Shown in pieces: positions 1-9,100 of a stretch of 64,000 nt of DNA. Positions within the stretch are counted from its first letter, which is position 1. Each line of letters begins with the position of its first letter. Below the pieces are notes generated by a model. The model saw nothing but the letters and a program-made list of their open reading frames with translations. It was not told the origin of the DNA and made no database searches. Origin of the DNA: Bradyrhizobium sp. cir1 (GTDB lineage Bacteria; Pseudomonadota; Alphaproteobacteria; Rhizobiales; Xanthobacteraceae); assembly GCF_014198245.1 (NCBI RefSeq), contig NZ_JACIHE010000015.1, forward strand, positions 62,001 through 126,000. Direction: 5' to 3'. The position numbers and the translations under genes were made by a program.

Positions 1-18
1 ACGTGAGTTTGGTCTTCG

Positions 19-162
19 CCTCTCCCCGCCTGCGGGGAGAGGCCGGAATGCGCGCGGAGCGCGGATTCCGGGTGAGGGGGAGTCTCCGCGACCTCAACTC
101 TCACCGTCCCCGCGGAGAGTCCCCTCACCCCAACCCTCTCCCCGTAAGAACGGGGCGAGGGA
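19..162. repeat. Palindromic repeat, family C, copy 1
   Basis: About 145 bp. The left part is a CTCTCCCC/GGGGAGAG hairpin, followed by a GGGTGAGGGGGA stretch; the right part carries the complementary CCCCTCACCCCAACCCTCTCCCC and a second hairpin around GTAAGAACGGGG. The same layout recurs at 5853, 37182, 51392 and 59781. It lies just past the stop of the minus-strand aroQ-like gene, so it may serve as its 3' end structure. It encodes nothing convincing. Confidence 0.85.
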
Positions 163-187
163 GCGCACTGTCGCTGCGGCTAACACC

Positions 188-619
188 TCACTTCATATTC
201 GCGATCGCGTGCAGCGCGGCGATGTAGCCGAACGGCCCCAGCCCGCAGATCACGCCGGTCGCCACGAACGAGATCTTCGAGTGGCGATGATATTCGTCGC
301 GGGCGTGGATGTTGGAGATGTGCACCTCCAGCACCGGGCCCTCAAACGTCTTGATCGCATCCATGATCGAGACCGAGGTGAAGGACAGGCCCGCCGGATT
401 GATGACGATGGCATCGGCATCCTGGCGCGCCGACTGGATCAGGTCGACCAGCACGCCTTCATGGTTGGACTGATGGAAGGCGAGCTTGAGTCCGAGCTTG
501 GCGGCAGCCTCTTCGCAGCTCGCGTTGACCTCTGCGAGCGTGGTCGTGCCATAGATATGCGGCTCGCGGATGCCGAGCATATTGAGGTTGGGGCCGTTGA
601 GGATCATCACGCGCTTCAT
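188..619 (-). CDS. aroQ: Type II 3-dehydroquinate dehydratase-like protein (TRAP-operon paralog)
   Basis: A 143-residue protein of the usual type II dehydroquinase length. The family converts 3-dehydroquinate to 3-dehydroshikimate. Conserved elements are the GPNLNMLGIREP start, Tyr23, the INPAGLSFTSV segment with Asn74, and VHISNIHAR with His100. Two positions that bind substrate in the M. tuberculosis enzyme differ: its His81 corresponds to Phe80 and its Arg112 to His111. The gene is 19 bp downstream of the TRAP permease gene and is probably the last gene of a dctPQM-aroQ operon. That suggests a catabolic role on an imported quinate- or shikimate-like acid rather than aromatic biosynthesis. 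Family membership is secure; the exact substrate is inferred. Confidence 0.88.
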   Translation of the reverse strand: MKRVMILNGPNLNMLGIREPHIYGTTTLAEVNASCEEAAAKLGLKLAFHQSNHEGVLVDLIQSARQDADAIVINPAGLSFTSVSIMDAIKTFEGPVLEVHISNIHARDEYHRHSKISFVATGVICGLGPFGYIAALHAIANMK

Positions 620-638
620 GGAAGGGTCCTTCTGGGAG

Positions 639-1919
639 TTAGCCGCCGAACCACTTGGCCGGGCCGGTGACGAGAACGGGGAACAGCGTCAGCAAGGCTA
701 GCACAGCCAGCTGCGCGATCATGAAGGGCCAGACGCCACGGATCAGATCGTCCATCGAGACGCGGGAGACGCCGGCGACCACATTGAGCACGACGCCGAC
801 CGGCGGCGTGATCAGGCCGATCGCGTTGTTGATGATGAAGAGCACGCCGAAATAGACGGGGTCGATGCCGGCCTGCTTGACGATCGGCATCAGGATCGGT
901 GTCAGGATCAGGATCGTCGGCGTCATGTCGAGCGCGGTGCCGACGATCACGACGATGATCATCAGGACGATGGTGAGGAGCGTCTGGTTGCCCGCGAACG
1001 GCTTGACCAGCGCGACGATCTGGTCGGAGATTTCGGCAACCGTGATCAGCCAGGACGACACCAGCGCGGCGGCGACCAGGAACATCACCACGGCCGTGGT
1101 CTGCGCGGTCGAGACCAGCAGCGCCGGCAGTTGCGACGGCCTGAGCTCGCGATAGACGCCCATCGCCACGACAAGCGAATAGACGGCAACGACGACGGCG
1201 GCTTCTGTCGGCGTAAAGATGCCGAAGCGCAGGCCGAAGATGATGATCATCGGCAGCATCAAGGCCCAGAAGCCGTCGATCAGCGCGCGCCAGATCTCGG
1301 CGACGCTCTTGCGCGGCAGGCGCGCCGGGTTCTCCCTGCGAACCACCCACCACCAGGCAACGCACAGGCCGACGCCGAGCAGCAGGCCCGGCACGATGCC
1401 GGCTAGAAACAGCTTTGTGATGGAGACGTTGGCGGCGACACCAAAGATGACGAAGCCGATCGAGGGCGGGATCACGGGAGCGATGATCCCGCCCGCCGCG
1501 ACGAGGCCGGCCGCACTGGCACGGCTGTGGCCTGCGGCGGCCATCATCGGCACCAGGAGCGCGCCTAGCGCCGCGGCGTCCGCAACCGCCGAACCCGACA
1601 GCGAGGCCAGGATGCAGGAGGTGAGGATCGCGACATAGCCGAGGCCGCCGCGGAAATGCCCGACCAGCGCGATCGCGAAATTGAGGATGCGCCGCGCCAA
1701 TCCGCCGGTGTTCATGACCTCGCCGGCGAGGATGAAGAACGGCACCGCCATCAGCGGAAAGGAATCGACGCCGTTGATGACGTTCTGCGCGATGATCTGG
1801 GAGTCGAACATCGCAAGATACGTCATCAGCGCGATGCCGCAGACAATCAGGGCGAACGCGATCGGCATGCCGATCGCCATGGTGCCCAGCAGCGAGACGG
1901 TGAAGACGGCGACGGTCAT
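639..1919 (-). CDS. dctM: TRAP transporter large permease (DctM)
   Basis: A 426-residue polytopic membrane protein of normal DctM length with about 12 hydrophobic segments, including family-typical stretches near GGIIAPVIPPSIGF and ITPPVGVVLNVV. It forms the ion-coupled channel of a tripartite ATP-independent periplasmic transporter for organic acids. The ATG at 1919 was chosen because it overlaps the stop of the small-permease gene by 4 bp (ATGA), a sign of translational coupling; a longer in-frame reading upstream is low-complexity and arginine-rich. It sits between dctQ and the dehydroquinase-like gene. The substrate is not known; linkage to a dehydroquinase suggests a cyclic carboxylic acid. 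Confidence 0.93.
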   Translation of the reverse strand: MTVAVFTVSLLGTMAIGMPIAFALIVCGIALMTYLAMFDSQIIAQNVINGVDSFPLMAVPFFILAGEVMNTGGLARRILNFAIALVGHFRGGLGYVAILTSCILASLSGSAVADAAALGALLVPMMAAAGHSRASAAGLVAAGGIIAPVIPPSIGFVIFGVAANVSITKLFLAGIVPGLLLGVGLCVAWWWVVRRENPARLPRKSVAEIWRALIDGFWALMLPMIIIFGLRFGIFTPTEAAVVVAVYSLVVAMGVYRELRPSQLPALLVSTAQTTAVVMFLVAAALVSSWLITVAEISDQIVALVKPFAGNQTLLTIVLMIIVVIVGTALDMTPTILILTPILMPIVKQAGIDPVYFGVLFIINNAIGLITPPVGVVLNVVAGVSRVSMDDLIRGVWPFMIAQLAVLALLTLFPVLVTGPAKWFGG

Positions 1920-2464
1920 CCCTGAAGCTTTCCGCCGGCGGCGTCGGGAGAATGCGCGAGTTCCTCGGACTCGCTGATGGCGATGAGATCGGCATCGGCG
2001 ATCTGCCGGGTGGCGAGCCGGTAAAGCTCGTACACGATGATCACGCAGGAGGAGGCGCCGAACACGATGCCGGCGGCATAGAACAGGCCGACCGAGAGCC
2101 CGGAGGCCGGCGCCACCGTGTCCCAGTTCAGCACCGCCTGCTTCCACGATCCTTCCGTCAGCAGCACTGAAGCGTACAGCATCAACGCGTGGCTGAGGCC
2201 GTAGCAGAGCTTACGACCGAGCGGCGGCAGCACCTTGACGAGACTGTCCACGCCGAGATGGGCGTGCTCCTTCATGCCGATGATCGCACCCAGGAACACC
2301 ATCCAGACGAACAGCCAGCGCGACAGCTCTTCCGAGACAGCGATGCCGGAATTGAAGCCGTAGCGCAGCACCACATTGCCGAACACCAGCACCACCATGG
2401 CGGCGAGCAGCACCGCGATGACTGCGCGCAGCAGCCGGAAGTAGGCGTCGACGATCGTTTTCAT
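1916..2464 (-). CDS. dctQ: TRAP transporter small permease (DctQ)
   Basis: A 182-residue protein with four predicted membrane segments, the usual DctQ topology, and the family-typical stretch around SEELSRWLFVWMVFLGA followed by a helix containing GMKEHAHLGVD. DctQ binds DctM and is needed for transport by TRAP systems. The C-terminal 35 residues are hydrophilic and cytoplasmic. Its stop overlaps the dctM start by 4 bp and it begins 27 bp after the dctP stop, so the three genes form one transcription unit read leftward. Confidence 0.92.
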   Translation of the reverse strand: MKTIVDAYFRLLRAVIAVLLAAMVVLVFGNVVLRYGFNSGIAVSEELSRWLFVWMVFLGAIIGMKEHAHLGVDSLVKVLPPLGRKLCYGLSHALMLYASVLLTEGSWKQAVLNWDTVAPASGLSVGLFYAAGIVFGASSCVIIVYELYRLATRQIADADLIAISESEELAHSPDAAGGKLQG

Positions 2465-2491
2465 GATCTCTGACCGCTCCGGCGCGTTGGC

Positions 2492-3520
2492 TCAGGGCTT
2501 CAGCGCATGAACGCGATCGAGCTCGCTGTTGAACAGCTTGACGAGCGCAGGATCGTAATCGGCAGAGAATTTCTCCGCGATCGGCCTGGTCTTCGCGCGC
2601 ATGCGGTCGAGCTCGGCCGGCGCGATCGCGTTGATCTCCATGCCCTTGGCCTTGAGCTCGTCGATCGCGGCCTTGGCCTGCTCGCGGCTGACCTTGCGCT
2701 GGTAGTCACGGGCCTCGATCGCGGCATCTTGCAGGATCTTCTGCTCATCGGGCGAAAGCCCGTCCCAGAATTTCTTGGAGATCAGGATGATGTTGGTCGA
2801 ATAGGTGTGGTTGGTAACACTGAGATATTTCTGCACCTCGTAAAACTTGTTCGAAAGGATCACGGAGAATGGATTCTCCTGGCCATCGACGGTGCGGGTC
2901 TCCAGCGCGCTGTAGAGCTCGGAGAAGCTCATCGGCACCGGGTTGGCGTTGAACGCCTTGAAGGTCTCCAGATACACCGGGTTCGGGATCACGCGGATCT
3001 TGATGCCGTCGAGGTCCTCGCCCTTGGTGATGGGCCGCCGGCTGTTGGTGACGTTGCGGAAGCCGAGATCCCAATAGGCGAGGCCGACGAGCCCCTTCTC
3101 CGGCAGTTTCGCCAGCAGCGCCGCACCGAGCGGTCCGTCGAGCAGCGCATCGGCCTGCTGCGGGGTCGAGACGATGAAGGGGAAATCGATCAGCCCGTAA
3201 TCCTTGACGATGCCGACCAGCGAGGTCGTCGCCGGCGACTGCATCTCCTGGGTGCCGGCGCGCAGCGCCGATTGCTGCTGCATCTCGCTGCCGAGCTGAT
3301 TGGCCGGATATTCGCGCACCTTGATCTTGCCGCCGCTCTTTGCCGCGACGATCTCGACGAATTTCTGCACGCCTTTGCTGACGGGATGATCGGTGTTGTT
3401 GAGGTGCCCCCAGCGGATGGTGCGCTCCTGGGTGGCCTGCGCCGAGGCCGGCCCCATTGCGCCCAGAGCGACCGCGCCGATCGCAGCAACGAAAACCAGA
3501 CGTTTGAACCGAACGGGCAT
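2492..3520 (-). CDS. dctP: TRAP transporter solute-binding protein (DctP)
   Basis: A 342-residue periplasmic binding protein. Residues 1-27 form a Sec signal peptide ending near ASAQA. The mature part has the DctP fold, including a GHLNNTDHP start, a Gln-rich helix near residue 85, a stretch near DGIKIRVIPNP, and the family-typical DGQENPFSVI followed by YLSVTNHTY. It captures the substrate and delivers it to DctQM. It is the first gene of the leftward dctP-dctQ-dctM-aroQ unit and is divergent from the GntR regulator at 3680. A purine-rich Shine-Dalgarno stretch precedes the ATG at 3520. Confidence 0.93.
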   Translation of the reverse strand: MPVRFKRLVFVAAIGAVALGAMGPASAQATQERTIRWGHLNNTDHPVSKGVQKFVEIVAAKSGGKIKVREYPANQLGSEMQQQSALRAGTQEMQSPATTSLVGIVKDYGLIDFPFIVSTPQQADALLDGPLGAALLAKLPEKGLVGLAYWDLGFRNVTNSRRPITKGEDLDGIKIRVIPNPVYLETFKAFNANPVPMSFSELYSALETRTVDGQENPFSVILSNKFYEVQKYLSVTNHTYSTNIILISKKFWDGLSPDEQKILQDAAIEARDYQRKVSREQAKAAIDELKAKGMEINAIAPAELDRMRAKTRPIAEKFSADYDPALVKLFNSELDRVHALKP

Positions 3521-3679
3521 CGCCCCCTCCCCCGATTGATCTCGTTCTTAGGGGCGGGAAAGTCTTATAGGACGAATGATAAATCAACCTATATTTTCTA
3601 TTTTGTATGATATTAAAAGAAACACTTGATAAAGCTTGGAAATTTGTCAAAACGCACGTCCAAAGCGCTAGGATGAGGC
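3521..3679. promoter_or_regulatory. Divergent promoter/operator region, TRAP operon and gntR
   Basis: A 159-bp gap between two divergent start codons. Its centre (about 3570-3640) is strikingly AT-rich against the high-GC surroundings, with runs such as ATAAATCAACCTATATTTTC and TATGATATTAAAAGAAAC. This is where both promoters and the operator of the adjacent GntR-family regulator would be expected. No exact operator is assigned; I do not see one clear FadR-type palindrome. Confidence 0.5.
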
Positions 3680-4411
3680 ATGGACACCCTTCCCGAGACG
3701 ACCGCCGAAACCGTGGGCGACAGCGCCTATCGCCGCATCCGCACCGACCTGATCTTCGGCAAGCTGACGCCGGGTCAGAAGCTCAAGCTCGAACGGATGA
3801 GCAGCGCCTACGGCACAAGCATCTCGACACTGCGCGAGACGCTGAACCGGCTGTGCTCGGAGGGTTTCGTCGTTGCCGAAGGCCAGCGCGGTTTCGAGGT
3901 GGCGCCGATCTCGGCGGCGGAATTCCAGGAGATCGCCGAGCTGCGCGAGCTGCTCGAAGGCCACATGATCGAGAAGTCGTTCGCGGCCGGCGATCTCGAC
4001 TGGGAGGCGCACATCGTCTCGGCTCATCACAAGCTTGCCGCGATGGAGCGCATGCTGCTGTCAGGCGAGCGATCCGACGCCGAGAGCTGGAAACAATGCG
4101 ATTTCCAGTTTCACCGCGCGCTCGTTGCGGCCTGCGGCTCCAAGGTGCTGCTCGATGCGCACGCCGCGGTCTACGACCGCTATCTGCGCTACCAGATGAT
4201 CGCCGTGGTGTTTCGCGGCGAGATGGCGGCCGCCGAACATCGCGAGTTGAAAGAGCTGGCGCTGAAGCGGGACGCCAGGGGCGCGAATAAGGTGCTGCAC
4301 ACCCACATCCACGATTGCGTGACACATGCCTTGCGCAATTCGGATTGGTTGAAGCCTGCGGTGGTCAAGGATTCGCGGGCCGAGCCGCGCAAGAAGGCCA
4401 AGGCCGGATAG
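3680..4411 (+). CDS. GntR-family transcriptional regulator, FCD type
   Basis: A 243-residue regulator. Residues 15-80 are the GntR winged helix (AYRRIRTDLIFGKLTPGQKL, then an STLRETLNRL recognition region and a wing ending near FEVAPIS). Residues 88-215 are the all-helical FCD effector domain, with the DFQFHRAL and HREL histidines that commonly bind metal or carboxylate ligands. The tail is Lys/Arg-rich. Divergent orientation to the TRAP-dehydroquinase operon makes it the likely local repressor, released by the transported acid. Effector and operator are not known from sequence. Confidence 0.92.
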   Translation: MDTLPETTAETVGDSAYRRIRTDLIFGKLTPGQKLKLERMSSAYGTSISTLRETLNRLCSEGFVVAEGQRGFEVAPISAAEFQEIAELRELLEGHMIEKSFAAGDLDWEAHIVSAHHKLAAMERMLLSGERSDAESWKQCDFQFHRALVAACGSKVLLDAHAAVYDRYLRYQMIAVVFRGEMAAAEHRELKELALKRDARGANKVLHTHIHDCVTHALRNSDWLKPAVVKDSRAEPRKKAKAG

Positions 4412-4460
4412 ACCGGCGCTTCGGCAGATGCTGCAAAGCAGCATTATATCTCGCGCCAAC

Positions 4461-4474
4461 TTGATCGGGATCAA
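4461..4474 (+). promoter_or_regulatory. FNR/FixK-type anaerobox upstream of hemA
   Basis: TTGATCGGGATCAA is a perfect match to the FNR/FixK consensus TTGAT-N4-ATCAA. Its centre lies about 142 bp upstream of the hemA ATG at 4610, so an activator bound here would place the start near 4509 and leave a roughly 100-nt leader. Oxygen-responsive control of hemA through the FixLJ-FixK pathway has been described in Bradyrhizobium. The match is directly visible; binding by FixK2 is inferred. Confidence 0.85.
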
Positions 4475-4491
4475 GTTTCAAATCGCACGAT

Positions 4492-4514
4492 AGGGCATTT
4501 TGCCCAAATGCCCT
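4492..4514 (+). promoter_or_regulatory. Perfect 9-bp inverted repeat near the predicted hemA start
   Basis: AGGGCATTT, a 5-nt spacer TGCCC, then AAATGCCCT. It lies 17 bp downstream of the anaerobox and overlaps the place where a FixK-type start would fall. It could be a second operator or a hairpin in the 5' leader of the hemA mRNA. No known protein-binding consensus is recognised. Confidence 0.45.
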
Positions 4515-4609
4515 CCAGGGCCAGATGTGGGATAGCGCATAGACATTGGAGCTGGAAAAGCTCTAAGAAGATGCGGCCCTTTTGGTCAGTTCCGTCTTAG
4601 GTTTTGCCG

Positions 4610-5839
4610 ATGGATTACAGCCAGTTCTTCAATTCCGCCCTCGATCGTCTGCACAGTGAACGGCGCTATCGCGTATTCGCTGATCTCGAACGCACGGCCG
4701 GCCGATTCCCGCATGCGGTCTGGCACTCGCCCAAGGGCAAGCGCGACGTCGTGATCTGGTGCTCCAACGATTATCTCGGCATGGGCCAGCACCCGAAAGT
4801 GGTCGGCGCCATGGTCGAGACCGCGACCCGCGTCGGCACCGGCGCCGGCGGCACCCGCAACATCGCCGGCACGCATCATCCGCTGGTCCAGCTCGAGGCC
4901 GAGCTCGCCGATCTCCACGGCAAGGAAGCCGCGCTGCTGTTCACCTCGGGCTATGTCTCGAACCAGACCGGCATCCCGACCATCGCAAAGCTCATTCCGA
5001 ACTGTCTCATCCTGTCGGACGAGCTCAACCACAATTCGATGATCGAGGGCATCCGCCAGTCGGGCTGCGAGCGGGTCGTGTTCCGCCACAACGATCTGGC
5101 GCATCTCGAGGAGCTGTTGAAGGCGGCCGACCCGAACCGGCCCAAGCTGATCGTCTGCGAGAGCCTCTATTCCATGGACGGCGACGTCGCCCCGCTCGCC
5201 AAGATCTGCGATCTCGCCGAGAAATACGGCGCGATGACCTATGTCGACGAGGTTCACGCGGTCGGCATGTACGGCCCGCGCGGTGGCGGCATCGCCGAAC
5301 GCGACGGCGTCATGCATCGCATCGACATCCTCGAAGGCACGCTGGCCAAGGCCTTCGGCTGCCTCGGCGGCTACATCGCGGCCAACGGCCAGATCATCGA
5401 CGCCGTGCGCTCCTACGCGCCGGGCTTCATCTTCACCACCGCGCTGCCGCCGGCGATCTGCTCGGCCGCGACCGCCGCGATCAAGCATCTGAAGACCTCG
5501 AACTGGGAGCGCGAGCGCCACCAGGACCGCGCCGCCCGTGTCAAGGCGATCCTCAATGCCGCCGGCCTGCCTGTCATGTCGAGCGACACCCACATCGTGC
5601 CGCTATTCATCGGCGACGCCGAGAAGTGCAAGCAGGCTTCCGACCTGCTGCTGGAGGAACACGGCATCTACATTCAGCCGATCAACTATCCGACGGTGGC
5701 CAAGGGCAGCGAGCGCCTGCGCATCACGCCCTCGCCCTATCACGACGACGGCCTGATCGATCAGCTCGCCGAAGCCCTGCTGCAAGTGTGGGACCGCCTC
5801 GGCCTGCCGCTCAAGCAGAAGTCGCTGGCGGCGGAGTAG
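4610..5839 (+). CDS. hemA: 5-aminolevulinate synthase
   Basis: A 409-residue PLP enzyme that condenses glycine and succinyl-CoA to 5-aminolevulinate, the first step of heme and tetrapyrrole synthesis by the Shemin pathway in alphaproteobacteria. The ATG at 4610 (MDYSQFF) matches the start and length of the known Bradyrhizobium protein; an in-frame TTG at 4604 adds two residues and is less likely. Visible landmarks are the glycine-rich GTGAGGTRNIAGTHH, the DELNHNSMI segment, VDEVHAVGMYG, and the catalytic Lys247 in GTLAKAFGCLGGY. The gene stands alone behind an anaerobox, fitting oxygen-responsive heme supply. Confidence 0.98.
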   Translation: MDYSQFFNSALDRLHSERRYRVFADLERTAGRFPHAVWHSPKGKRDVVIWCSNDYLGMGQHPKVVGAMVETATRVGTGAGGTRNIAGTHHPLVQLEAELADLHGKEAALLFTSGYVSNQTGIPTIAKLIPNCLILSDELNHNSMIEGIRQSGCERVVFRHNDLAHLEELLKAADPNRPKLIVCESLYSMDGDVAPLAKICDLAEKYGAMTYVDEVHAVGMYGPRGGGIAERDGVMHRIDILEGTLAKAFGCLGGYIAANGQIIDAVRSYAPGFIFTTALPPAICSAATAAIKHLKTSNWERERHQDRAARVKAILNAAGLPVMSSDTHIVPLFIGDAEKCKQASDLLLEEHGIYIQPINYPTVAKGSERLRITPSPYHDDGLIDQLAEALLQVWDRLGLPLKQKSLAAE

Positions 5840-5852
5840 GCTTCTTCTCTTG

Positions 5853-5993
5853 CCTCTCCCCGCTTGCGGGGAGAGGCCGGATCGCATCGCCAGATGCGAT
5901 CCGGGTGAGGGGGAGTCTCCGCGAGTCCAACTGTCACCGTCCCCGCGGAGAGCCCCCCTCACCCCACCCTCTCCCCGCAAGCGGGGCGAGGGA
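5853..5993. repeat. Palindromic repeat, family C, copy 2
   Basis: Same layout as the copy at 19-162: a CTCTCCCC...GGGGAGAG hairpin, an internal GATCGCATCGCCAGATGCGATC hairpin variant, GGGTGAGGGGGA, then the complementary arm ending in CCCCGCAAGCGGGG. It fills most of the 302-bp gap between hemA and the histidine kinase; nothing else is seen in that gap. Confidence 0.85.
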
Positions 5994-6141
5994 GAGCCGG
6001 CAGCTCATCCTACGGCTTAACGACAACCCCAGTTCCTCCCCCCGCACGGCATTTCGCTGTCGCTTGCGTCCCTGCAACGCGCTAGATTTGCAGGGAAAAT
6101 GAGACCGGGCGCGTTGGCGCCCAGGGAGAAGCGCGCTCGCC

Positions 6142-9100
6142 ATGCTGCACGACTGGGGCGTGATCGCCGCCGCCTTCGGCTATATCGGCTTCCTGTTCCT
6201 GGTGGCGAGCCATGGCGACCGCCGCTCGCTGGCCGGACCCGGCCGCGCGTCCGGGCTGATCTATCCGCTGTCGCTGGCGATCTACTGCACCTCCTGGACC
6301 TTCTTCGGCTCGGTCGGCTTCGCCACCCGCACCTCGACCGATTTCCTTGCGATCTATGTCGGCCCGATCCTGATGATCGGGCTCGGTGCCGGCGTGCTCC
6401 GCCGCGTGATCCAGCTTGCGAAGGCCCACAACATCACCTCGATCGCCGACTTCATCGGCGCGCGCTATGGCAAGAGCCAAGCCGTGGCGGCGACCGTGGC
6501 GCTGATCGCGATCATCGGCTCGGTGCCCTACATCGCGCTCCAGCTCAAGGCGGTGGCGTCCTCGCTGCAGACGATCCTCAGCGAGGATCAGGCTTTCTCC
6601 CACATCCCGATCCTCGGCGACATGGCGCTGATGGTGACGCTGGCAATGGCGGCCTTCGCCGTGCTGTTCGGCACCCGGCAGACCGATGCGACCGAGCATC
6701 AGCACGGCCTGATGCTGGCGGTCGCGACCGAATCCATCGTCAAGCTGGTCGCCTTCCTCGCTGCCGGCATCTTCGTCACCTTCTGGATGTTCTCGCCGCA
6801 GGAACTCATCGAGCGCGCGATGAAGACGCCGGAGGCGGTGCGCACGATCAACTATTCGCCGTCGATCGGCAACTTCCTGACCATGACGCTGCTGTCGCTG
6901 TGCGCGATCATGCTGCTGCCGCGGCAGTTCCATGTCAGCGTGGTGGAGAATTCCAGCGACGCCGAGGTCGGCCGCGCGCGCTGGCTGTTCCCGCTCTACC
7001 TCGTCGCCATCAATCTGTTCGTGATCCCGATCGCGCTCGCCGGCCTCGTCAGCTTCCCGTTCGGCGCGGCCGACCCTGATATGTATGTGCTGGCGTTGCC
7101 GATGGAGGGCGGCGCGGATCTGCTCAGCGTCGCCATCTTCGTCGGCGGCCTGTCGGCGGCAACCGCGATGGTCATCGTCGAATGCGTCGCGCTCTCGATC
7201 ATGGTCTCGAACGACCTCGTGGTGCCTCTGGTGCTGCAACGGCGGCCGCAGGGACGCACAGGCGGCGCCGATTTCAGCGACTTCCTGCTGCGCTCGCGCC
7301 GGCTCGCGATCTTCGCCATCATGGTGATGGCCTATTTCTACTACCGCGCGCTCGGCAACACCCAGCTCGTCGCGATCGGCCTGCTCTCCTTTGCCGCCAT
7401 CGCCCAGCTCGCGCCGAGCTTCTTCGGCGGGCTGCTGTGGCGGCGCGCGACCGCGCGCGGCGCGATCGGCGGCATGCTGGTCGGCTTTGCGGTGTGGCTC
7501 TACACGCTGTTCATACCGAGCTTCATGGATTCCTCGACGACGGGCATCCTGCTGCTCCAGCACGGTCCGTTCGGAATCGAGGCGCTGCGGCCGCAAGCGC
7601 TGTTCGGCGCCGACCTGCCGCCGCTGATGCACGGCGTGATCTGGTCGCTGTCGCTCAACATCCTCACCTATGTGCTGCTCTCGCTGGCGCGGCGGCCGTC
7701 GTCGATCGAGCTGGTGCAGGCCGATCTGTTCGTGCCCGACACGCTCGCCCCGATCGCCCCGAATTTCCGCCGCTGGCGCACCACCGTCACGGTGCAGGAC
7801 ATCCAGACCACGGTGGCGCAATATCTCGGGCCCGACCGCGCCCGGCATTCCTTCGAAGCCTTCTCGGCGCGGCGCAACGTGCGGCTCGAGCCCGGGGCAC
7901 CCGCCGATTTCGAGCTGCTGCAGCACGCCGAGCACCTGATCGCCTCGTCGATCGGAGCTGCGTCCTCGCGCCTCGTGATGTCGCTGCTGCTGCGCAAGCG
8001 GACGGTCTCCGCCAAGGCTGCGCTGAAGCTGCTCGACGATTCCCATGCGGCGCTGCATTTCAACCGCGAGATCCTCCAGACCGCGCTCAATCATGTGCGC
8101 CAGGGCATCGCGGTGTTCGATGCGGATCTACAACTGATCTGCTCCAACCGTCAGTTCGGCGATCTCCTCAACGTTCCCCCGCATTTCATCCAGTTCGGCA
8201 CGCCCTTGCGAGAAATCCTGGAATTCATGGGCGTAAGCGATCCGGACGATCAGTCCGATCGCGAGGCGATGATCGAGCAGCGGCTCGTGGCCTATACCAC
8301 CGACAGCGAGCCCTATCTCGAGCGTCTGCCGGAACGTCACATGGTGATCGAAGTGCTCACCAACCGCATGCCCGGCGGCGGCTTCGTCATCACCTTCACC
8401 GACGTTACACCGACCTTCGAGGCGGCGGAAGCGCTGGAGCGCGCCAATGCGACGCTGGAAAAGCGCGTGCGCGACCGCACCGAGGAATTGACCCGACTGA
8501 ACTCGGAACTCGCGCTGGCCAAGAGCACGGCGGAAGATGCCAGCATCTCCAAGACGCGCTTCCTCGCCGCGGCGAGCCACGACATTCTCCAGCCGCTGAA
8601 TGCGGCGCGGCTCTATGTCACCAGCCTGGTCGAGCGCCAGCACAATGGCGAGGAGACGCGGCTGGTCGAGAACATCGACGAGTCGCTGCAGGCCATCGAG
8701 GAGATCCTCGGCGCGCTGCTCGACATATCCCGGCTGGATGCCGGCGCGATGGCGACCTCGATCTCGAGCTTCAAGATGGCCGATCTGATGCGCTCGCTCG
8801 AGATCGAGTTCGCGCCGATCGCGCGCGCCAAGGGCCTCGATCTCGCTTTCGTGCCCTGCTCGCTGCCGGTGCAGTCGGATCGGCTGCTGCTGCGGCGCCT
8901 GCTGCAGAACCTGATCTCCAACGCGATCAAATACACCCCGCGCGGCCGGGTGCTGGTCGGCTGCCGCCGCCAGGGCGCCTCGCTCAAGATCTGCGTCTAC
9001 GACACCGGCGTCGGCATCCCGCCGGTCAAGCGCGGCGAGATCTTCAAGGAATTCCACCGCCTGGAGCAAGGCGCGCGGATCGCGCGCGGCCTCGGCCTCG

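Noticed and set aside
6082..8094. A 670-codon open frame on the minus strand opposite the histidine kinase
   Set aside because: It is rich in Arg, Asp, His and Gln with no fold-like pattern, a typical shadow of a high-GC gene; the plus-strand frame has clear symporter and kinase motifs.
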